Program-made: the position numbers and the translations under genes | Assembly: GCA_021927905.1 (NCBI GenBank) | Contig: BLLK01000047.1 | Location: forward strand, 124,001 to 188,000 | Direction of reading: 5' to 3' | Origin: Chaetoceros tenuissimus | Lineage: Eukaryota; Bacillariophyta; Thalassiosirophyceae; Chaetocerotales; Chaetocerotaceae | Length of the DNA stretch: 64,000 nt | Shown: positions 11,867-23,371 of the stretch, one piece after another | How positions within the stretch are numbered: position 1 is the first letter of the stretch | How the letters are laid out: every line of letters starts with the position of its first letter | Notes under the pieces: generated by a model | Database searches by the model: none | What the model was told of the DNA's origin: nothing | Seen by the model: only the letters and a program-made list of their open reading frames with translations

Positions 11867-13799
11867 ATGTCTTCTCAGAAAAGAATGAAGCTTACTCATA
11901 CTGTTGGCGCTGTGAAAGCGCTTGAGCCATCTGCAAAGATTCATGACTTGCCAAGTGAAGTGATGGAAGAACATCTTTAGTTATGTTGGCAAAGGCAGTT
12001 ACTACTTCGTTGCTCCGGTATCAAAAGACTTTTGTTTGAACTATCTAACCATGGATGTGATTGAAGATAAGTTTGCACACAGGATGGATTATTTCCAAGC
12101 GATTGATCGAAATAAATTTACTTCGAGTAAAGTAGTTGCATCCCATGTGAAGCTAGCCGAGGAGTGTTTTGTTCATGGCGCTAGGTATAGCCGTGACCCC
12201 CTGAATGAAGAAATATGTATGATTGCAGCTCTAGAAGGAAGGAAAGATATTGTAAAAATGGGAATAACATTTGGAGTGTCCGAGCACTTTCTAGAAAGAA
12301 TTGATGCTGAAGTGATGGGAGAAATTGTAGCAAAGGGCGACTTGGAGATGATGCAACTTTTACTTGGAGTAGAACAGTATTCGGACCTTCACGGATCATG
12401 CATTGAATCCATTGTTTACAATGCTGCTCGGAATGGTCATATTAATATTCTGAAATGGCTTTTTAATGATGATTCAAACGAAGAAAGGAGATACGAATTC
12501 AGATCGAGAAGTAGATTAATGTTTCTAGCTGCATCAGGAAGCGGTCATCTTGATATTATCGAGTGGGGAAAAGATATTACAGAGTTTGCTGATTATTATG
12601 AGTACACTAAATATGAGTCATTTCGTAATGCTTTGAAGGGTGGACATATTTCATTAGTGAGATGGTATAGAGATCAAGGTTTGCCTTTTGATGAGGACAC
12701 ACTACCGCTGGCAGCAGAAAGTCGAAATATTGAATTATTAGAATATCTTCTTCACTCTGAATGTCCAAATGATAATCCGCTTACTTGCGCAAAAGTCTTT
12801 TCAACAGAGTCAGATGAATATGAAGAGTCACTTCATATCTTAAAGTGGTTACGTGAGGAGCGTAATGTTCCTTGGGATGAAGATACTTGTTGTAGTGCTG
12901 CTGGAACTGGAAATATCAATGCACTGAAGTGGGCAAGAGCAAACGGTTGCGCCTGGAATGAAGGAACTCTTTCTGTAGCTGTTGAGATGGGACATTTTCA
13001 AATTGTAGAGTACTGCCTTGAAAATGGAGCACCTTTTGCAAATGAACATGCATATATCATAGCATTAGGCAATCTAGATATTCCAGATGCCTTGAAAATG
13101 ATTAAGTTACTTCGAAGATTCGAAATTCCAATGAATGAACAAGTTTGTGCGGAGGCTGCGGGTAATGCCCATATTGAAGCATTGAAATGGCTGCGTTCTA
13201 TTGCATGCCCTTGGGATGATGACACCTTTTATTGCGCCTTACAATCTTGTGACGTACCCACAATTCAATATTGCATTGATAACAGTTGTCCCGTCAATGA
13301 TGATGACAGTCTATATGCATGTGCTGTTCGTTGCGATGACCCTCTCAAAGTGCTCAAGATTCTCAAAGAGCATAATTTCACATCATGGACTGTTGACACC
13401 AGCGCAGTAGCTGCAGAAGAGAACAATATTAGAGTTCTACAATGGCTGAGGCACAATGGGTGTGCATGGGATGAATGGGTCTGCCACAATGCTGTTCGAA
13501 ATAATAATTATCATATGTTAAAATATGCACACAACAACGGATGTCCATGGACAAAAGAAACTTATGCATATTGCTTTCATTGCAACGATGGCATCGAACA
13601 TGAATTTTCGCAGATTCCCAAAGAACCGATATGTTTAGAAAAAATCTTTACATATCTACAAATATTTAATTGTCCAAAACCCGAAGAACATGAATGGCGT
13701 CTGAGGAGGCCAGTTCGTGTTCAAATTGATGGGAATCGTTGGGTAGAAGTTAGGATGGCTTCTCCTATCGAGGAATACTATGATGATAGAATGGAATAA
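11867..13799 (+). pseudogene. F-box/ankyrin-like repeat gene, copy 1, with one frameshift in the F-box
   Basis: ATG 11867 starts a frame that runs through AKIHDLPSEVM and then hits a stop. One base extra at about 11969 moves the homologous reading to NIFSYVG.. in the frame that then stays open to 13799. The sibling at 14761 reads DLPSEVLKNIFSYVG without a break, so the lesion is a single-base insertion in the F-box codons. Downstream are about 14 ankyrin-like repeats of 30-36 residues, with motifs such as LKWLREERNVPWDED, ALKWARANGCAWNEG and LKYAHNNGCPWTKETYAYC. F-box proteins of this type are expected to act as SCF ubiquitin-ligase adaptors with the repeats binding substrate. Because 587 codons remain open, this is either a very young pseudogene, a sequencing error, or a gene starting at an internal ATG (12036, MNYLTMDVIED) and lacking the F-box. 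Confidence 0.7.
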
Positions 13800-13904
13800 A
13801 TAAGTTTTATTGGTTCAATGCGTACGAGATACGTAGAAAAATACATCATAATGAAATTTATAGAAGAAACAAAGAATAGTTTTCTTAAAGTAAAGTAGGT
13901 CCGG

Positions 13905-14048
13905 AATATCGTGAGTGACATCCCAGGTCTTACCTTTCGATGTCATTACAAGGAAATTGATCATCCTTTTTATAAAAAGATCTACTCAAGAGCATTCGAG
14001 TTGAATCCAAAGCTTGCTGATAGTATGGATACTTGCATTGCGAAGTAG
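13905..14048 (+). pseudogene. 3' fragment of gene X
   Basis: Nearly identical to the end of gene X (24884-25027): it encodes VSDIPGLTFRCHYKEIDHPF and ends with a codon-equivalent of the X stop. No upstream X sequence is present, so it is a truncated copy. The X 3' flank continues downstream as homology. Confidence 0.85.
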
Positions 14049-14760
14049 ATCTATAAGTTTGATACCGACGCGTTCACAATACGACGGAAGTAGAGGCAAG
14101 GTCTAGTTCTTTGAATGGTAATCAAGTGAAACAAAACTTTATATTCATATTCAAATGCATTTTAAAACACAAAAGAAAAAATCTACATGTAAAAAGAGAG
14201 ACAAATGAAAATAGCAAAGAACAAAAACAAAATAAAAAGCAAAAAATGAGAAAAACAATAAAGTTTGCATCGGTTATCCACATTTTAGAACAATAGAATA
14301 ATCTAATCCTGGAGTAATCATTGCCAAACATTTGAATCGAATCTCCGTTCAAAATGTAATATAGGAAAAGACGTTACCTCTGTTAACGTCTCGATTCCTT
14401 TCCTGTAGTACGTACGCAAAGCGGATCTTTCTTTCTCTTATTTTAGCTTCTCTATCTGCACACACAACAAACAGTACCATTCACTCTGCGGAAATAAAAA
14501 TTTCATACTAAAATACTTTGACTTACATAGAATATGAAGGGTAATCATGGCCAAGTAAAGAAGCAGCACTACCAGTGGCTGCTAAAACAAGGAAGAAGGA
14601 AGAGAGGTGAACGAAGATCCTTGAAGGACATTTTTGGAAAAAGATTTGCAAACAATGATGTGTTCTTTTGGAATCTCACATCAGTTGGAAAGAACAGTTG
14701 GAACAGTGAACAAAATCGAAGCAATTAAAAACTTATAAGAAAAAGCAAGTTATAGTAACT
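14049..14760 (+). repeat. Duplicated non-coding segment upstream of F-box/ankyrin copy 2
   Basis: 14075-14345 matches the 3' flank of gene X (25035-25300). 14365-14665 matches 27229-27513 (shared AAAGACGTTAC..TTAACGTCTC and ATCCTTGAAGGACATTTT). 14686-14785 matches 29890-29985. Together these show the segment is ancestral to the second amplicon copy. A 64-codon ORF at 14534-14728 is not conserved in the sister copy and is probably not a gene. Confidence 0.8.
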
Positions 14761-16599
14761 ATGGAACAGGATAGTAAAGTCCGAGCAAAGAAGGAGCAGC
14801 CATCAGCTACTATCAATGACTTACCTAGTGAAGTTTTGAAGAATATTTTCAGCTATGTCGGAAGAGGAAACTATGCTCTTGTCGGCCCAGTTTCAAAAGA
14901 ATTCTGTTACAACTATCTAACTATGGATGTAATAGAAGACAAACTCGCACACAAGATGGACGTGCAATTGGCTATTCAACGCAACAATGGTACGACGATA
15001 GAAGCAGCGTCATCTAGTAAGGTATTAGCAGAATATTGTTTTCTTCACGATGCACCTCCAGAGTTTTTAAATCAGATGAGCCTAAAAGCTATTGCAGAAG
15101 GAAATCGAGATGTCGTAAAGGTGGCTCTTGCCATGGGGTTTGATTTTACACAAGGGCTCAAATACGTACCTGTAACGGAAACAGTTCAAGGCGAATTGAT
15201 ACAACAGCTATGTGTCAAAGGCGATCTAGAAATGATGAAGCTATTGGGAGATTTATGCATAATGCATTTCGAGGAACTGATAATTGATACAGCGGCATAT
15301 TATGGTCATTTAGAGATTTTAAAATGGATTCAAGGATGGATTCAACATGAATATAGAGCAATTGGAAAAACTTTGTGGACCCACAAAGATGAGTTTTTTG
15401 CCTCGGCTGCAAGAGGTGGACGCTTAGAGATTATCAAATGGGGGAAAGACGAAGCCTTTCTTGAATTGAACAAAACAGAATGTATCAAACATGCAGCAGA
15501 AAGTGGACAACTGGAGTTAGTCAAATGGTTCCATCGCAGCACCGATACCTTGGATACTCCTTTAGATCTCTTCACTTTTGAAAATGCCGTGAGCAGCGGA
15601 AATGTTGCATTGATCAAGTATCTTTTGGGAAATGATTGTCCCCATGACAGCCCCGAGGCATGTACGTTTGTGTGTAATATTCAAGACCATCAAAAGGCTG
15701 TGGAAATTTTGGAACTGTTGCACCAGTATGATGTTCCGTGGAATGAATCAACTTGTGCATGCGCAGCGGCAAATGGTAATCTTACGGCTTTAATATATGC
15801 AAGATCAAATGGCTGTGCTTGGGATGAAAAAACTTTGATCCGTGCTGTACAGAGCAATCACTTGAATATAGTAGAATATTGCCTCAGAAATGGTTGTCCT
15901 AGAGGTAGTGCTGACATTTGTATGTTTGCAATGTTCATTCATGATCATGATCAAGCATTGAAATGTCTGCAAACCCTGAGAGAATTTGCAATACCATGGA
16001 GTGCACAAACATGCGCAGAAGCTGCCAATAGTGGAAATATCAAGGCATTGAAGTGGGCGAAGTCAGAAGGTTGCTCTTGGAATGAAGACACATTCTGTAA
16101 TGCTGTCGGTGGATCATGTGATATTGAGATTGTCAACTATTGTATTGAGAATAACTGCCCTTTCAATGATGAAGTTTACATGAATGCTATTTCTAGTTCA
16201 GATCCCATTACTTTTGTGAATTGTATTCGTGATAATGGCTATCCATGGAGTGCTAGTGTATGTGCAGATGCAGCATATCAAAAGGATTTGAAACTTCTCC
16301 GTTGGCTGAGATACAATAATTGCCCATGGGATGAAAATGTCTGTCATGCAGCGGTCCGCAATGACGATTTGCTCATGTTGAAATATGCTCATGAAAATAA
16401 ATGCCCTTGGACCAAAGAAACTTATGCATACTGTTTTAATCCTGATGAAGGTCTCCAAGCATTTTTCCGAACAATACCCAGCGATAGTGAAGCAAGATTT
16501 CCCATAATATTGAACTACCTACAATTATATAACTGTCCTAAACCCGATGATAGTGAATGGAATGTTAGTTTCAGGGTAGTGCACCGGGAGGTTCAGTAA
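14761..16599 (+). CDS. F-box/ankyrin-like repeat protein, copy 2
   Basis: Intact, 612 residues, single exon. N-terminal F-box-like stretch at residues 20-60 (NDLPSEVLKNIFSYVGRGNY then VGPVSKEFCYNYLTMD). The rest is ankyrin-like helical hairpin repeats with a recurring (W/A)xxNGCPWxExT signature, e.g. LRWLRYNNCPWDENVCHAA, ending in a conserved KCPWTKETYAYCF cap. Known F-box proteins of this layout recruit targets to SCF E3 ligases; the substrate is unknown. About 97% identical in protein to copy 4 at 29959 (16 differences counted by eye), including the 3' flank, so both derive from one recent segmental duplication. The repeat class is greatly expanded in diatoms and related repeats occur in giant viruses. 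Confidence 0.85.
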   Translation: MEQDSKVRAKKEQPSATINDLPSEVLKNIFSYVGRGNYALVGPVSKEFCYNYLTMDVIEDKLAHKMDVQLAIQRNNGTTIEAASSSKVLAEYCFLHDAPPEFLNQMSLKAIAEGNRDVVKVALAMGFDFTQGLKYVPVTETVQGELIQQLCVKGDLEMMKLLGDLCIMHFEELIIDTAAYYGHLEILKWIQGWIQHEYRAIGKTLWTHKDEFFASAARGGRLEIIKWGKDEAFLELNKTECIKHAAESGQLELVKWFHRSTDTLDTPLDLFTFENAVSSGNVALIKYLLGNDCPHDSPEACTFVCNIQDHQKAVEILELLHQYDVPWNESTCACAAANGNLTALIYARSNGCAWDEKTLIRAVQSNHLNIVEYCLRNGCPRGSADICMFAMFIHDHDQALKCLQTLREFAIPWSAQTCAEAANSGNIKALKWAKSEGCSWNEDTFCNAVGGSCDIEIVNYCIENNCPFNDEVYMNAISSSDPITFVNCIRDNGYPWSASVCADAAYQKDLKLLRWLRYNNCPWDENVCHAAVRNDDLLMLKYAHENKCPWTKETYAYCFNPDEGLQAFFRTIPSDSEARFPIILNYLQLYNCPKPDDSEWNVSFRVVHREVQ

Positions 16600-17015
16600 C
16601 TTACAAAAAATTTCCTTCTTAAAGAATTATGTTTGATGAGTTGCGTCGGTGTCACATAGACTGAAGAAGGCAGGCACATTTCGATGAATGTGTATTTCGA
16701 GCTATGTGCTTCAGCACCACCACTACTTGTGTTGCATTCAATTATAGAAGTAGAACAAAATATAGTACAGCAGTGATTAGGAAGTGATGAGGCTTTTATA
16801 ATTTAAGCGTCATATCTATATTCTAGTTCCTCTATATCATCAAACTCGCTCATGCGTGAAATAAAGGAGCTACATGTTTACAATACTATGTCAAAAGTCT
16901 TGTACTGAAGATACTGTTTATGATCCAACTACAAGGGCGCTTAAATGTTATTGAAGTTCTGTGTGTGAACGATCCTCCTTAGTGATAGGGACTTTTGAAT
17001 TGACTTTGAACTTTT
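16600..17015 (+). repeat. Duplicated 3' flank of F-box/ankyrin copy 2
   Basis: 16600-16900 is nearly identical to 31798-32095. A weaker match resumes at the TTAGATTGAATGCAAGCAAT sequence (about 17044 versus 32170), so the duplicated block runs into the next F-box/ankyrin copy. No gene is seen here. Confidence 0.8.
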
Positions 17016-18771
17016 ATGAATGTCATGTTATGGGATGCAAAATTTAGATTGAATGCAAGCAATGCTGTGAGATTCATAGAGAGAGATTTGGAGCTCCCCT
17101 CTAGACTAGATGGCCCTGATGCCCTATATGAAGAAATATGCATGATTGCAGCTCTAGAAGGAAGGAAAGATATTGTGACAATGGGAAAAACATTTGGGGT
17201 GAACTTAGCAGCAAGAATTAATGATGAAGTAATGGGAGAAATTGCAGCAAAGGGTGATTTGGAAATGGTGCAACTTCTACTTGGACTAGAAATGATTTTG
17301 AACTGTTTCCCAGCAATTATTGGTTCCGTTATTGACAATTCTGCACAACATGGTCATATTAATATTCTCAAATGGCTATTTAATGACATTTCAAACGGAA
17401 AAAGGAGAGACAGTATTGTTAAGAGAAAAAGTGAATCCATGTTTCTAGCTGCATCAGAAAGCGGTCATCTTGATATTATCAAATGGGGGAAAGATATTGC
17501 GAAGCTTGAATCATACGAATTCTGTAAATATGGTGCATTTTGTAATGCTTTGAAGGGTGGACATATTTCTCTAGTGAGATGGTATAGAGGTCAGGACGTG
17601 CCTTTTGATGAGTACACACTTCCACTGGCAGCAGAAAGCCGAAAAATTGCTTTGCTAGAATATCTTCTTGAGTATGAATGTCCAAATGATAATCCGCTTA
17701 CTTGTGCATCAGTCTTTTCATCGGAATCAGAGAAATATCAAGAGTCACTTCATGTTTTACAGTGGTTGCGTGAGCAGCACAATACACCTTGGGATGAAAG
17801 TACTTGTTATAAGGCTGCTGAAACTGGAAACATCGATGCATTGAAATGGGCAAGAGAAAATGGTTGCCCTTGGGATGAAGGAACTCTTTGTGCGGCTGCT
17901 AAGATGGGGCACTTTCACATCGTAAACTACTGTCTTGAAAACGGATGTCCTGTTGCAGATGGACATGTATACAACAAAGCATTGAGTAATTTGGATATTC
18001 CAGATGCCTTGAAAATGATCAAATTACTTTGGACATTCGATGTACCGTTGAATGGACAGGTTTGTGCAGGAGCTGCGGGCTATGCTCATATTGAAGCATT
18101 GAAATGGCTACGTTCTGTCGCATGCCCTTGGGACCTTTTGCAGCGCCGTACACTCCGGTGATGTATCCACAGTCCAATTTTGTATTGATAATAATTGTCC
18201 CGTCAATGATGATGACAGTCTATATGCATGTGCTGTTCGTTGCGAAGAACCTATCGAAATACTCAAGATTCTGAAAGAGCATAATCACAAATCATGGACT
18301 GTATCCACAGTCCAATTTTGTATTGATAATAATTGTCCCGTCAATGATGATGACAGTCTATATGCATGTGCTGTTCGTTGCGAAGAACCTATCGAAATAC
18401 TCAAGATTCTGAAAGAGCATAATCACAAATCATGGACTGCCGACACTAGCGCAGTAGCTGCAGAAGTGAATAATATAAGAGTTTTACAATGGCTAAAATA
18501 CAATGGATGTGCATGGAATGAATGGGTCTGTCATGAAGCTGTGTGAAATGATAATATTGATATGTTGAAATATGCGCACGAAAACGGTTGCCCATGGACA
18601 AAAGAAACTTATGCATACTGCTTTGATCCATACAGTGGCATCGAACATGAATATTTGGAGATTCCTAAACGGCCGTCATGTTCCGATGAAATATTTGAGT
18701 ACCTACAAAAATATGATTGCCCAAAGCCTAAGCAAGAGGAATGGCGTGTCATGAATTGGAGGAGATTTTAA
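17016..18771 (+). pseudogene. F-box/ankyrin-like repeat pseudogene, copy 3
   Basis: Closest to copy 1. The F-box is missing: homology starts at a region equivalent to the first ankyrin-like repeats (EEICMIAALEGRKDIV). The frame is open from 17016 to 18161. There a deletion in the codons for CPWDDDTF causes a frameshift, and the reading continues in another frame through a 138-bp tandem duplication (18163-18438). A second lesion is TGA at 18544 where copy 1 has CGA. The intact C-terminal part resumes at 18562 (MLKYAHENGCPWTKETYAYC) and ends at 18771. At least three lesions plus the missing N-terminus make function unlikely. Confidence 0.85.
18163..18438 (+). repeat. Perfect 138-bp tandem duplication
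   Basis: 18163-18300 and 18301-18438 read identical throughout, each starting GTATCCACAGTCC and ending AAATCATGGACT. The unit equals 46 codons, about one and a half ankyrin-like repeats, and is single in copy 1. No divergence means it is young. Confidence 0.9.
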
Positions 18772-18889
18772 ATCCAATTTCAGAATGATTGACCAAAACC
18801 CAGTACGTAAAATGTCTTGACAAGTGTGTCTATAAGAATTATTTTTTCAAATATCTTGACGAGTCAATAATCATTTATCCTTTGTGGCC

Positions 18890-18966
18890 TAATGCTGTAC
18901 TCAGAATTCATTAAATTTCTTTTGCAAATTGAAGTATGGAACGTACTTGTATTGTAAAGTAGACAT
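18890..18966 (+). pseudogene. Internal plus terminal fragment of gene X
   Basis: The first part (CCTAATGCTGTACTCAGAAT, then a poor match) corresponds to X codons for LMPYSEFINFFCKLK. It jumps directly to the X end (CTTGTATTGTAAAGTAGACA), so about 340 bp of X is deleted. Upstream, 18775-18850 resembles the X 3' flank near 25300. Confidence 0.6.
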
Positions 18967-19411
18967 CAGTTTGGCCGAATTCAATGAGTGACTCCAGATG
19001 GATCTGAATAATTTGTGAAGAAAGCTTGTTTCTCATACCTTTACTCCACATTTCGAAAATTAATTACTAAAGCGCATTTGAAGAAAATCACTAGTGATAC
19101 GGTATCCTAGTTGGTTGCAAAATTGTGGATTGGGATAAAGACGTTATATCTTTTAACGCACCCTTTGACACCAAAAGAAAAAAGAGACGACAAATTTGAG
19201 CTACGTACGTCAACCGCTTTTCCACAAGATGAGCTCACAACCGCTCAGCAAAATTCACGCAATTCATTGCCGCATCTCATTAATTTACTGAGCTTTTCTT
19301 GTTACCATCATCATCTACTTCTTGACAGTCCTCTTTCAGTTTAAGTATATTTTGATTACAAATTGCTTGCAAAAACTCTAAGCATTGATACTGGACAGAT
19401 AAGTTCGAAAG

Positions 19412-19704
19412 ATGTCGTTTGATGCTGTAGATATTGGACTGGTGACTGCATTTGTACTTTTTGGTGGATTCCTGTACTCAAACTACCACACTTGGGTAAG
19501 TTTTGTGTCGTGTCTTCTCTTCCTAGCAAGCAATAATGTGTCCCCTTTTGCTATACCAGTGTAAATTTTACAAAGGAAATTCCAACATTCATTCATGAAC
19601 ATAGTGACACTTTGAAAATATCCTATAAATCTGACTTCATTATTGTTTTTATTCTCTAGGAAGAAAACTTTGGAGTAAGACGTTTGCCAAGAACTGCAAA
19701 TTGA
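19412..19704 (+). pseudogene. 5' fragment of gene X, still a spliceable 42-residue ORF
   Basis: Exon 19412-19495 encodes a 28-residue membrane-anchor sequence (MSFDAVDIGLVTAFVLFGGF..), followed by a GTAAGT..TAG intron at 19496-19659 in the same position as in X. The next exon reads EENFGVRRLPRTAN and then TGA at 19702, where X has GGA. Homology to X fades just after. It is most likely a truncated duplicate, but the start, splice sites and frame are all intact, so a 42-residue single-span microprotein could be made. Confidence 0.65.
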
Positions 19705-19960
19705 TGTCTGAGATATTTGGCTAGTTTACACAAGTCAGGTTGAAATCGGTTTGTTTGTTTTTTCTCATCGAAACTAAAAGTAAATGATAGTACATAGTAG
19801 GTTCACCCTATTTTGTAAGAAGTAAAGAGGTACAGCACTGTGTTATAGAATGCCTGTACAATAGAAGAATGGTCCTAGGTAGAGTGTCTACTTTACTGCA
19901 GACAGTCTGACCTTCTATCCGTCAATCATGTCAAGTAGGTAGTTACTAATTGTGAGAATG

Positions 19961-20074
19961 AACGAATCATCTTCACCCATTCAGAGTCAACAGTTAGTAG
20001 TGCGACGCGAACAATAGAACGGAGCGAATCATTTCACCCCGTTGGGGTCATCTGTTAGTAGTGTGACACGAACG
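19961..20074. repeat. Imperfect two-unit direct repeat
   Basis: Two units of about 62 bp share CGAATCAT.TTCACC, then GTTAGTAGTG.GAC.CGAAC. The second unit runs into a (CGCA)n-like microsatellite near 20080. Confidence 0.7.
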
Positions 20075-21227
20075 AACGCACGCACGCACGGAAAAATAAA
20101 CGGGGTAAGGAATCGGTTCCCTGACAAACCGATAATAAAAATTGATACAAGACTGAGAAAAGCAAGACAATCATTCTGAACTTAGAAATTACTTAAGCCC
20201 TCAATTTTGTGTAACACTTTTTTTACTCTAAACTATGCTCAATCGTCCTGATTTGGGGAGACACAATAGAGCACGCTCCGGGTTGCGCAATGAGTTAGGA
20301 CAAATTGATCATAAATAACAAATAACATGCGAGTCAGTTAGAATAATTAGCCATTAACAAAGTGAGACCTCTCAAGTTAGTACTTGGAAAGGGGGGTAAG
20401 GGGGACGCAGTCCCACCACACCTCAAGTTCCTGATAAGCGGGAATAAAATCAAATATGAATACTTCACTTTTCGTAGAGACTTATCTTTCAATTCTTATA
20501 AGAGTGAGGGAAGAGAACATTCTAGGTTTCTCCACTCTAGACATACAATCGATTTGACTCTTTCATATATCTAAAGCTTCACAGTACACTTAGAACCTCA
20601 ACGCCAAGATGAGACCTTGCTGCAACAGGAGATGGCGCTATGTCACTTCTCCACAAGGTCAACATCCTCTAACGTGCAATCCAGCACTTTTGAAAATCAG
20701 ATAAAGACTTTACTACTTGAAAAACACTAAGAGCAACGCTATGACTCATAATGTCTTCCGGAAGCTCTTGATCTCCCCCTCATCATTTACTACCTCACCA
20801 TGTCTCTCTGTACAATGTTGATCTCACAAAGTATAATTTCATGCCACGTGCTCTGGCTGAAACCTACTACATTGTACCGAGAAGGCTTGTTTGGTTGGAA
20901 ATGCTAGGCTGGTATCCCTGCCTCGCTCTTCATCTGTTTCCAGCTCTTGAATAAAAAGATCTTGATAGAGATGACTTTCTTTTGAAGTCCTTTTTTCTAT
21001 GTTCCCTTGAGCAACCTATGTGTATCCTCTCTCCTATGGTAATCAGCCAAAGTATCAGAGTCATAGGGTGTAGCTTTACTTGCAGGTTGCTGTAGATCTA
21101 CTTGCAAGCTTCCTGGTTTCTTTAGATATGAACTGAAGAAGTCTGTCGTGAGTGAAATGTTCATAAATAAAATAATGAAACCTGAATACCTAGAGTCAGC
21201 CAACAAGACGCCTATGCTACAAGTTCT

Positions 21228-21700
21228 TTGATAAGCCATCAACCCATTCGTTGACCTTTCCTAAAATGACAATGTTTCCCAACACGAAATACCTATGATC
21301 CAACTTCTTCGACAAGTCATTGACCCACTCGCTGACTTTTTCCCATATCAAAAGATGATCTGTGTAAACTTGAACAAACTATGAAACAAATCCTTCGGTA
21401 AGGCATCGACCCATTTGTTGACCTTTTCCCATATCGAAAGATGATATATATATAATATAAAACTGAGTACTGAAAGTCACCAACCCATGCGTGATGATCT
21501 TCACAAACAAATACCTATGATGCAAATCCTTTGGCAAGCCATCGACCCATTCGTTGACCTATTCCCATATCAAAAGATTATATATAATAAAGATTGAGTA
21601 CTGAAAGTCACCAACCCATGCGTGACGAGCTTCACAAACGAATACCTATGATGTAACTCCTTCGACAAGTCATTGACCCATTCGTTGACGTTGCCCAAGC
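21228..21700. repeat. Degenerate minisatellite, five units
   Basis: The core AAG(C/T)CAT(T/C)GACCCATTCGTTGAC followed by TTTCCCATATC recurs near 21231, 21309, 21393, 21530 and 21663. Spacing is irregular, 78-137 bp. The interval also carries repeated ATACCTATGAT and GTACTGAAAGTCACCAACCC motifs. It does not read as protein. Confidence 0.75.
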
Positions 21701-22204
21701 CTAAAAGATCCCAAGTCTATTCCACTTTCTTTTCTATCCCTCCACCTTCTCATGCACTCTTTTCTGATCTCATCAACAGCTATTCCCCATGTGCAACTAA
21801 AAGCTGTGCATGCTAGCAACTATCTAATCTATCCTGAGAAGGCTGCACATTCTCTGAATATTTTCCATCTACCTTCTATCCCTTTCCTTCCAAGCTTTGA
21901 TTCTCTCCTTCATATATTCCATCCAAAATCCTATATGCTCCTCAGTCTATCAGTGATCATTCAGCAGGTATATTTCCTTTGTTGTGTCCTTACGTGATAT
22001 GGATATAAGAAACAAACGAGGAAGTATCGTAACTGACATGGACTGAACATATCTCTATTTCCACTATGCCAATACAAATGGAGACATGCGCTGGCGTTGC
22101 AAGCCTAAAGCATGACCGTCTCCATTTGTGTATTACCTCTTTCCGATGTTGTCCAGCAAAAGGTTGCAATAAAGCAATCAAGGTTGGCTTTTGCTGGATT
22201 TCAT

Positions 22205-22455
22205 CCTCCTCTTTCATCCCCCCCTACTTTAGCACACGAATGCTTGTAGTATAAGCAGAGTTTGAAACAAAGGCAGAGGAAACATGTTAATTCTCTTTCA
22301 TCCCCCATCAACTTCAGCACATGAACGCTTGTAGTATAAGCGGAGTTTGAAAAACAAAATCAGAGAAAAACATGTTCGTCCTTTGTTCCCCCATTTACTT
22401 TAGCAAACAACGCTGGATAGCAGCAGCGAGGTTTGGAGACGAAGTCAGAGACTAA
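22205..22455. repeat. Imperfect tandem repeat, three units of about 88 bp
   Basis: Each unit has (T/C)CCCCCATCNACTT.AGCACA, then GCTTGTAGTATAAGC.GAGTTTG, then CAGAG.AAACATGTT. The third unit is diverged. Confidence 0.7.
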
Positions 22456-23371
22456 CCAAAAAGAGGTAAAGTAAAATGTTTTGCAATGACTGTTGAAAGT
22501 TAAAAAATTTTCTTTCAAGTTCCATACAAGGTAGCTAGCCTTCCATACAACCAAAATTTCAACTTTCTATGAGCACACTGCAATAAAGTTATTGTTGGCT
22601 TTCTTCCTGACACCTTTTCTGACATGTCTAATTTCAATGGCCTACATTTTACATTCGTCATTTCTCCTATGTACACCTATCTCTGATTCAAACAATTTCC
22701 ACCTTCGTACGTCATGCTTATCAGTATTACCTTGCCTGTCAAGTGCATCATACATTGCTACCGTAGAATTCATACTGTAGACCGGCGGCGCTGTCTGGCA
22801 GATGCTTACTGACACGGTGTCTTCAAGCGTTAATTAGACGTTCCGAAGATTCTCCTGATCGGCATTTATTGATCCTCAATTTTCCATTTTCTTTCTTATC
22901 CCTATTGAACTGGAGGTGCGAGTTGGGCTATTGTGCCTCCTATTTACGGCTTCTGTACCCCTCTGGAAAGGGGAGAAAAGTTTGACACAAAATCTGAAAT
23001 TTTGCATCTGTCGTTTGCAAGCGAACACACAGTACTTATGTCGAGAAACAAAACCAACCTAGGGATATCTTTTACAGAGGAAAATATGAAAGGAAGCTCA
23101 CTCCATTCCCTTGTAATTCCTTCTACATAGCTTTTCAGTACAATGTGTACGAAGATCTTGAAGGGTGAAAAAGTAAATATCTGCCCCCTCTCTTTTCATT
23201 TGATGACTCTCCTAACAAAATACCTGAGATCTGTTCATGTTAAAAATCTGTGCTTTCGAGCTTCGGGGAATTGCACCTTCATACATTAAAGTGAACACAT
23301 ATTTTTGGATTTCAGATCTTTTGTCACTTTGCTTGTATCGCCTTTAGCATAATAGAACAAATTGAGGAAAG

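Larger units (their letters stand above)
19705..23371. other. Gene-free, repeat-rich interval
   Basis: 3.7 kb in which no ORF has recognisable domains or coding-like composition. It contains a two-unit repeat (19961-20074), degenerate minisatellites (21228-21700 and 22205-22455), and two short G-rich segments (about 20101 and 20391) sharing GGGGTAAG followed by a small hairpin such as GGGACGCAGTCCC. No tRNA, LTR or transposase signature was found. Likely decayed mobile or intergenic filler. Confidence 0.6.

Noticed and set aside
14534-14728. 64-codon ORF; another frame loosely recalls the start of ribosomal protein eS25
   Set aside because: The sister copy at 27380 does not keep the frame, and the eS25 resemblance needs several frame changes. 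Too weak to call.
15215-16458. Long reverse ORFs within F-box/ankyrin genes (also at 30413-31656)
   Set aside because: Present in both copies only because the sense frame is conserved; compositions are shadow-like.
20391-20440. G-rich hairpin (GGGACGCAGTCCC) as a structured RNA
   Set aside because: The stem is only five base pairs. A similar GGGGTAAG-led segment at 20101 hints at a repeat, but there is no further support.
19705-23371. LTR retroelement or tRNA genes in the gene-poor interval
   Set aside because: No LTR pair, primer-binding site, reverse-transcriptase frame or tRNA cloverleaf was seen.
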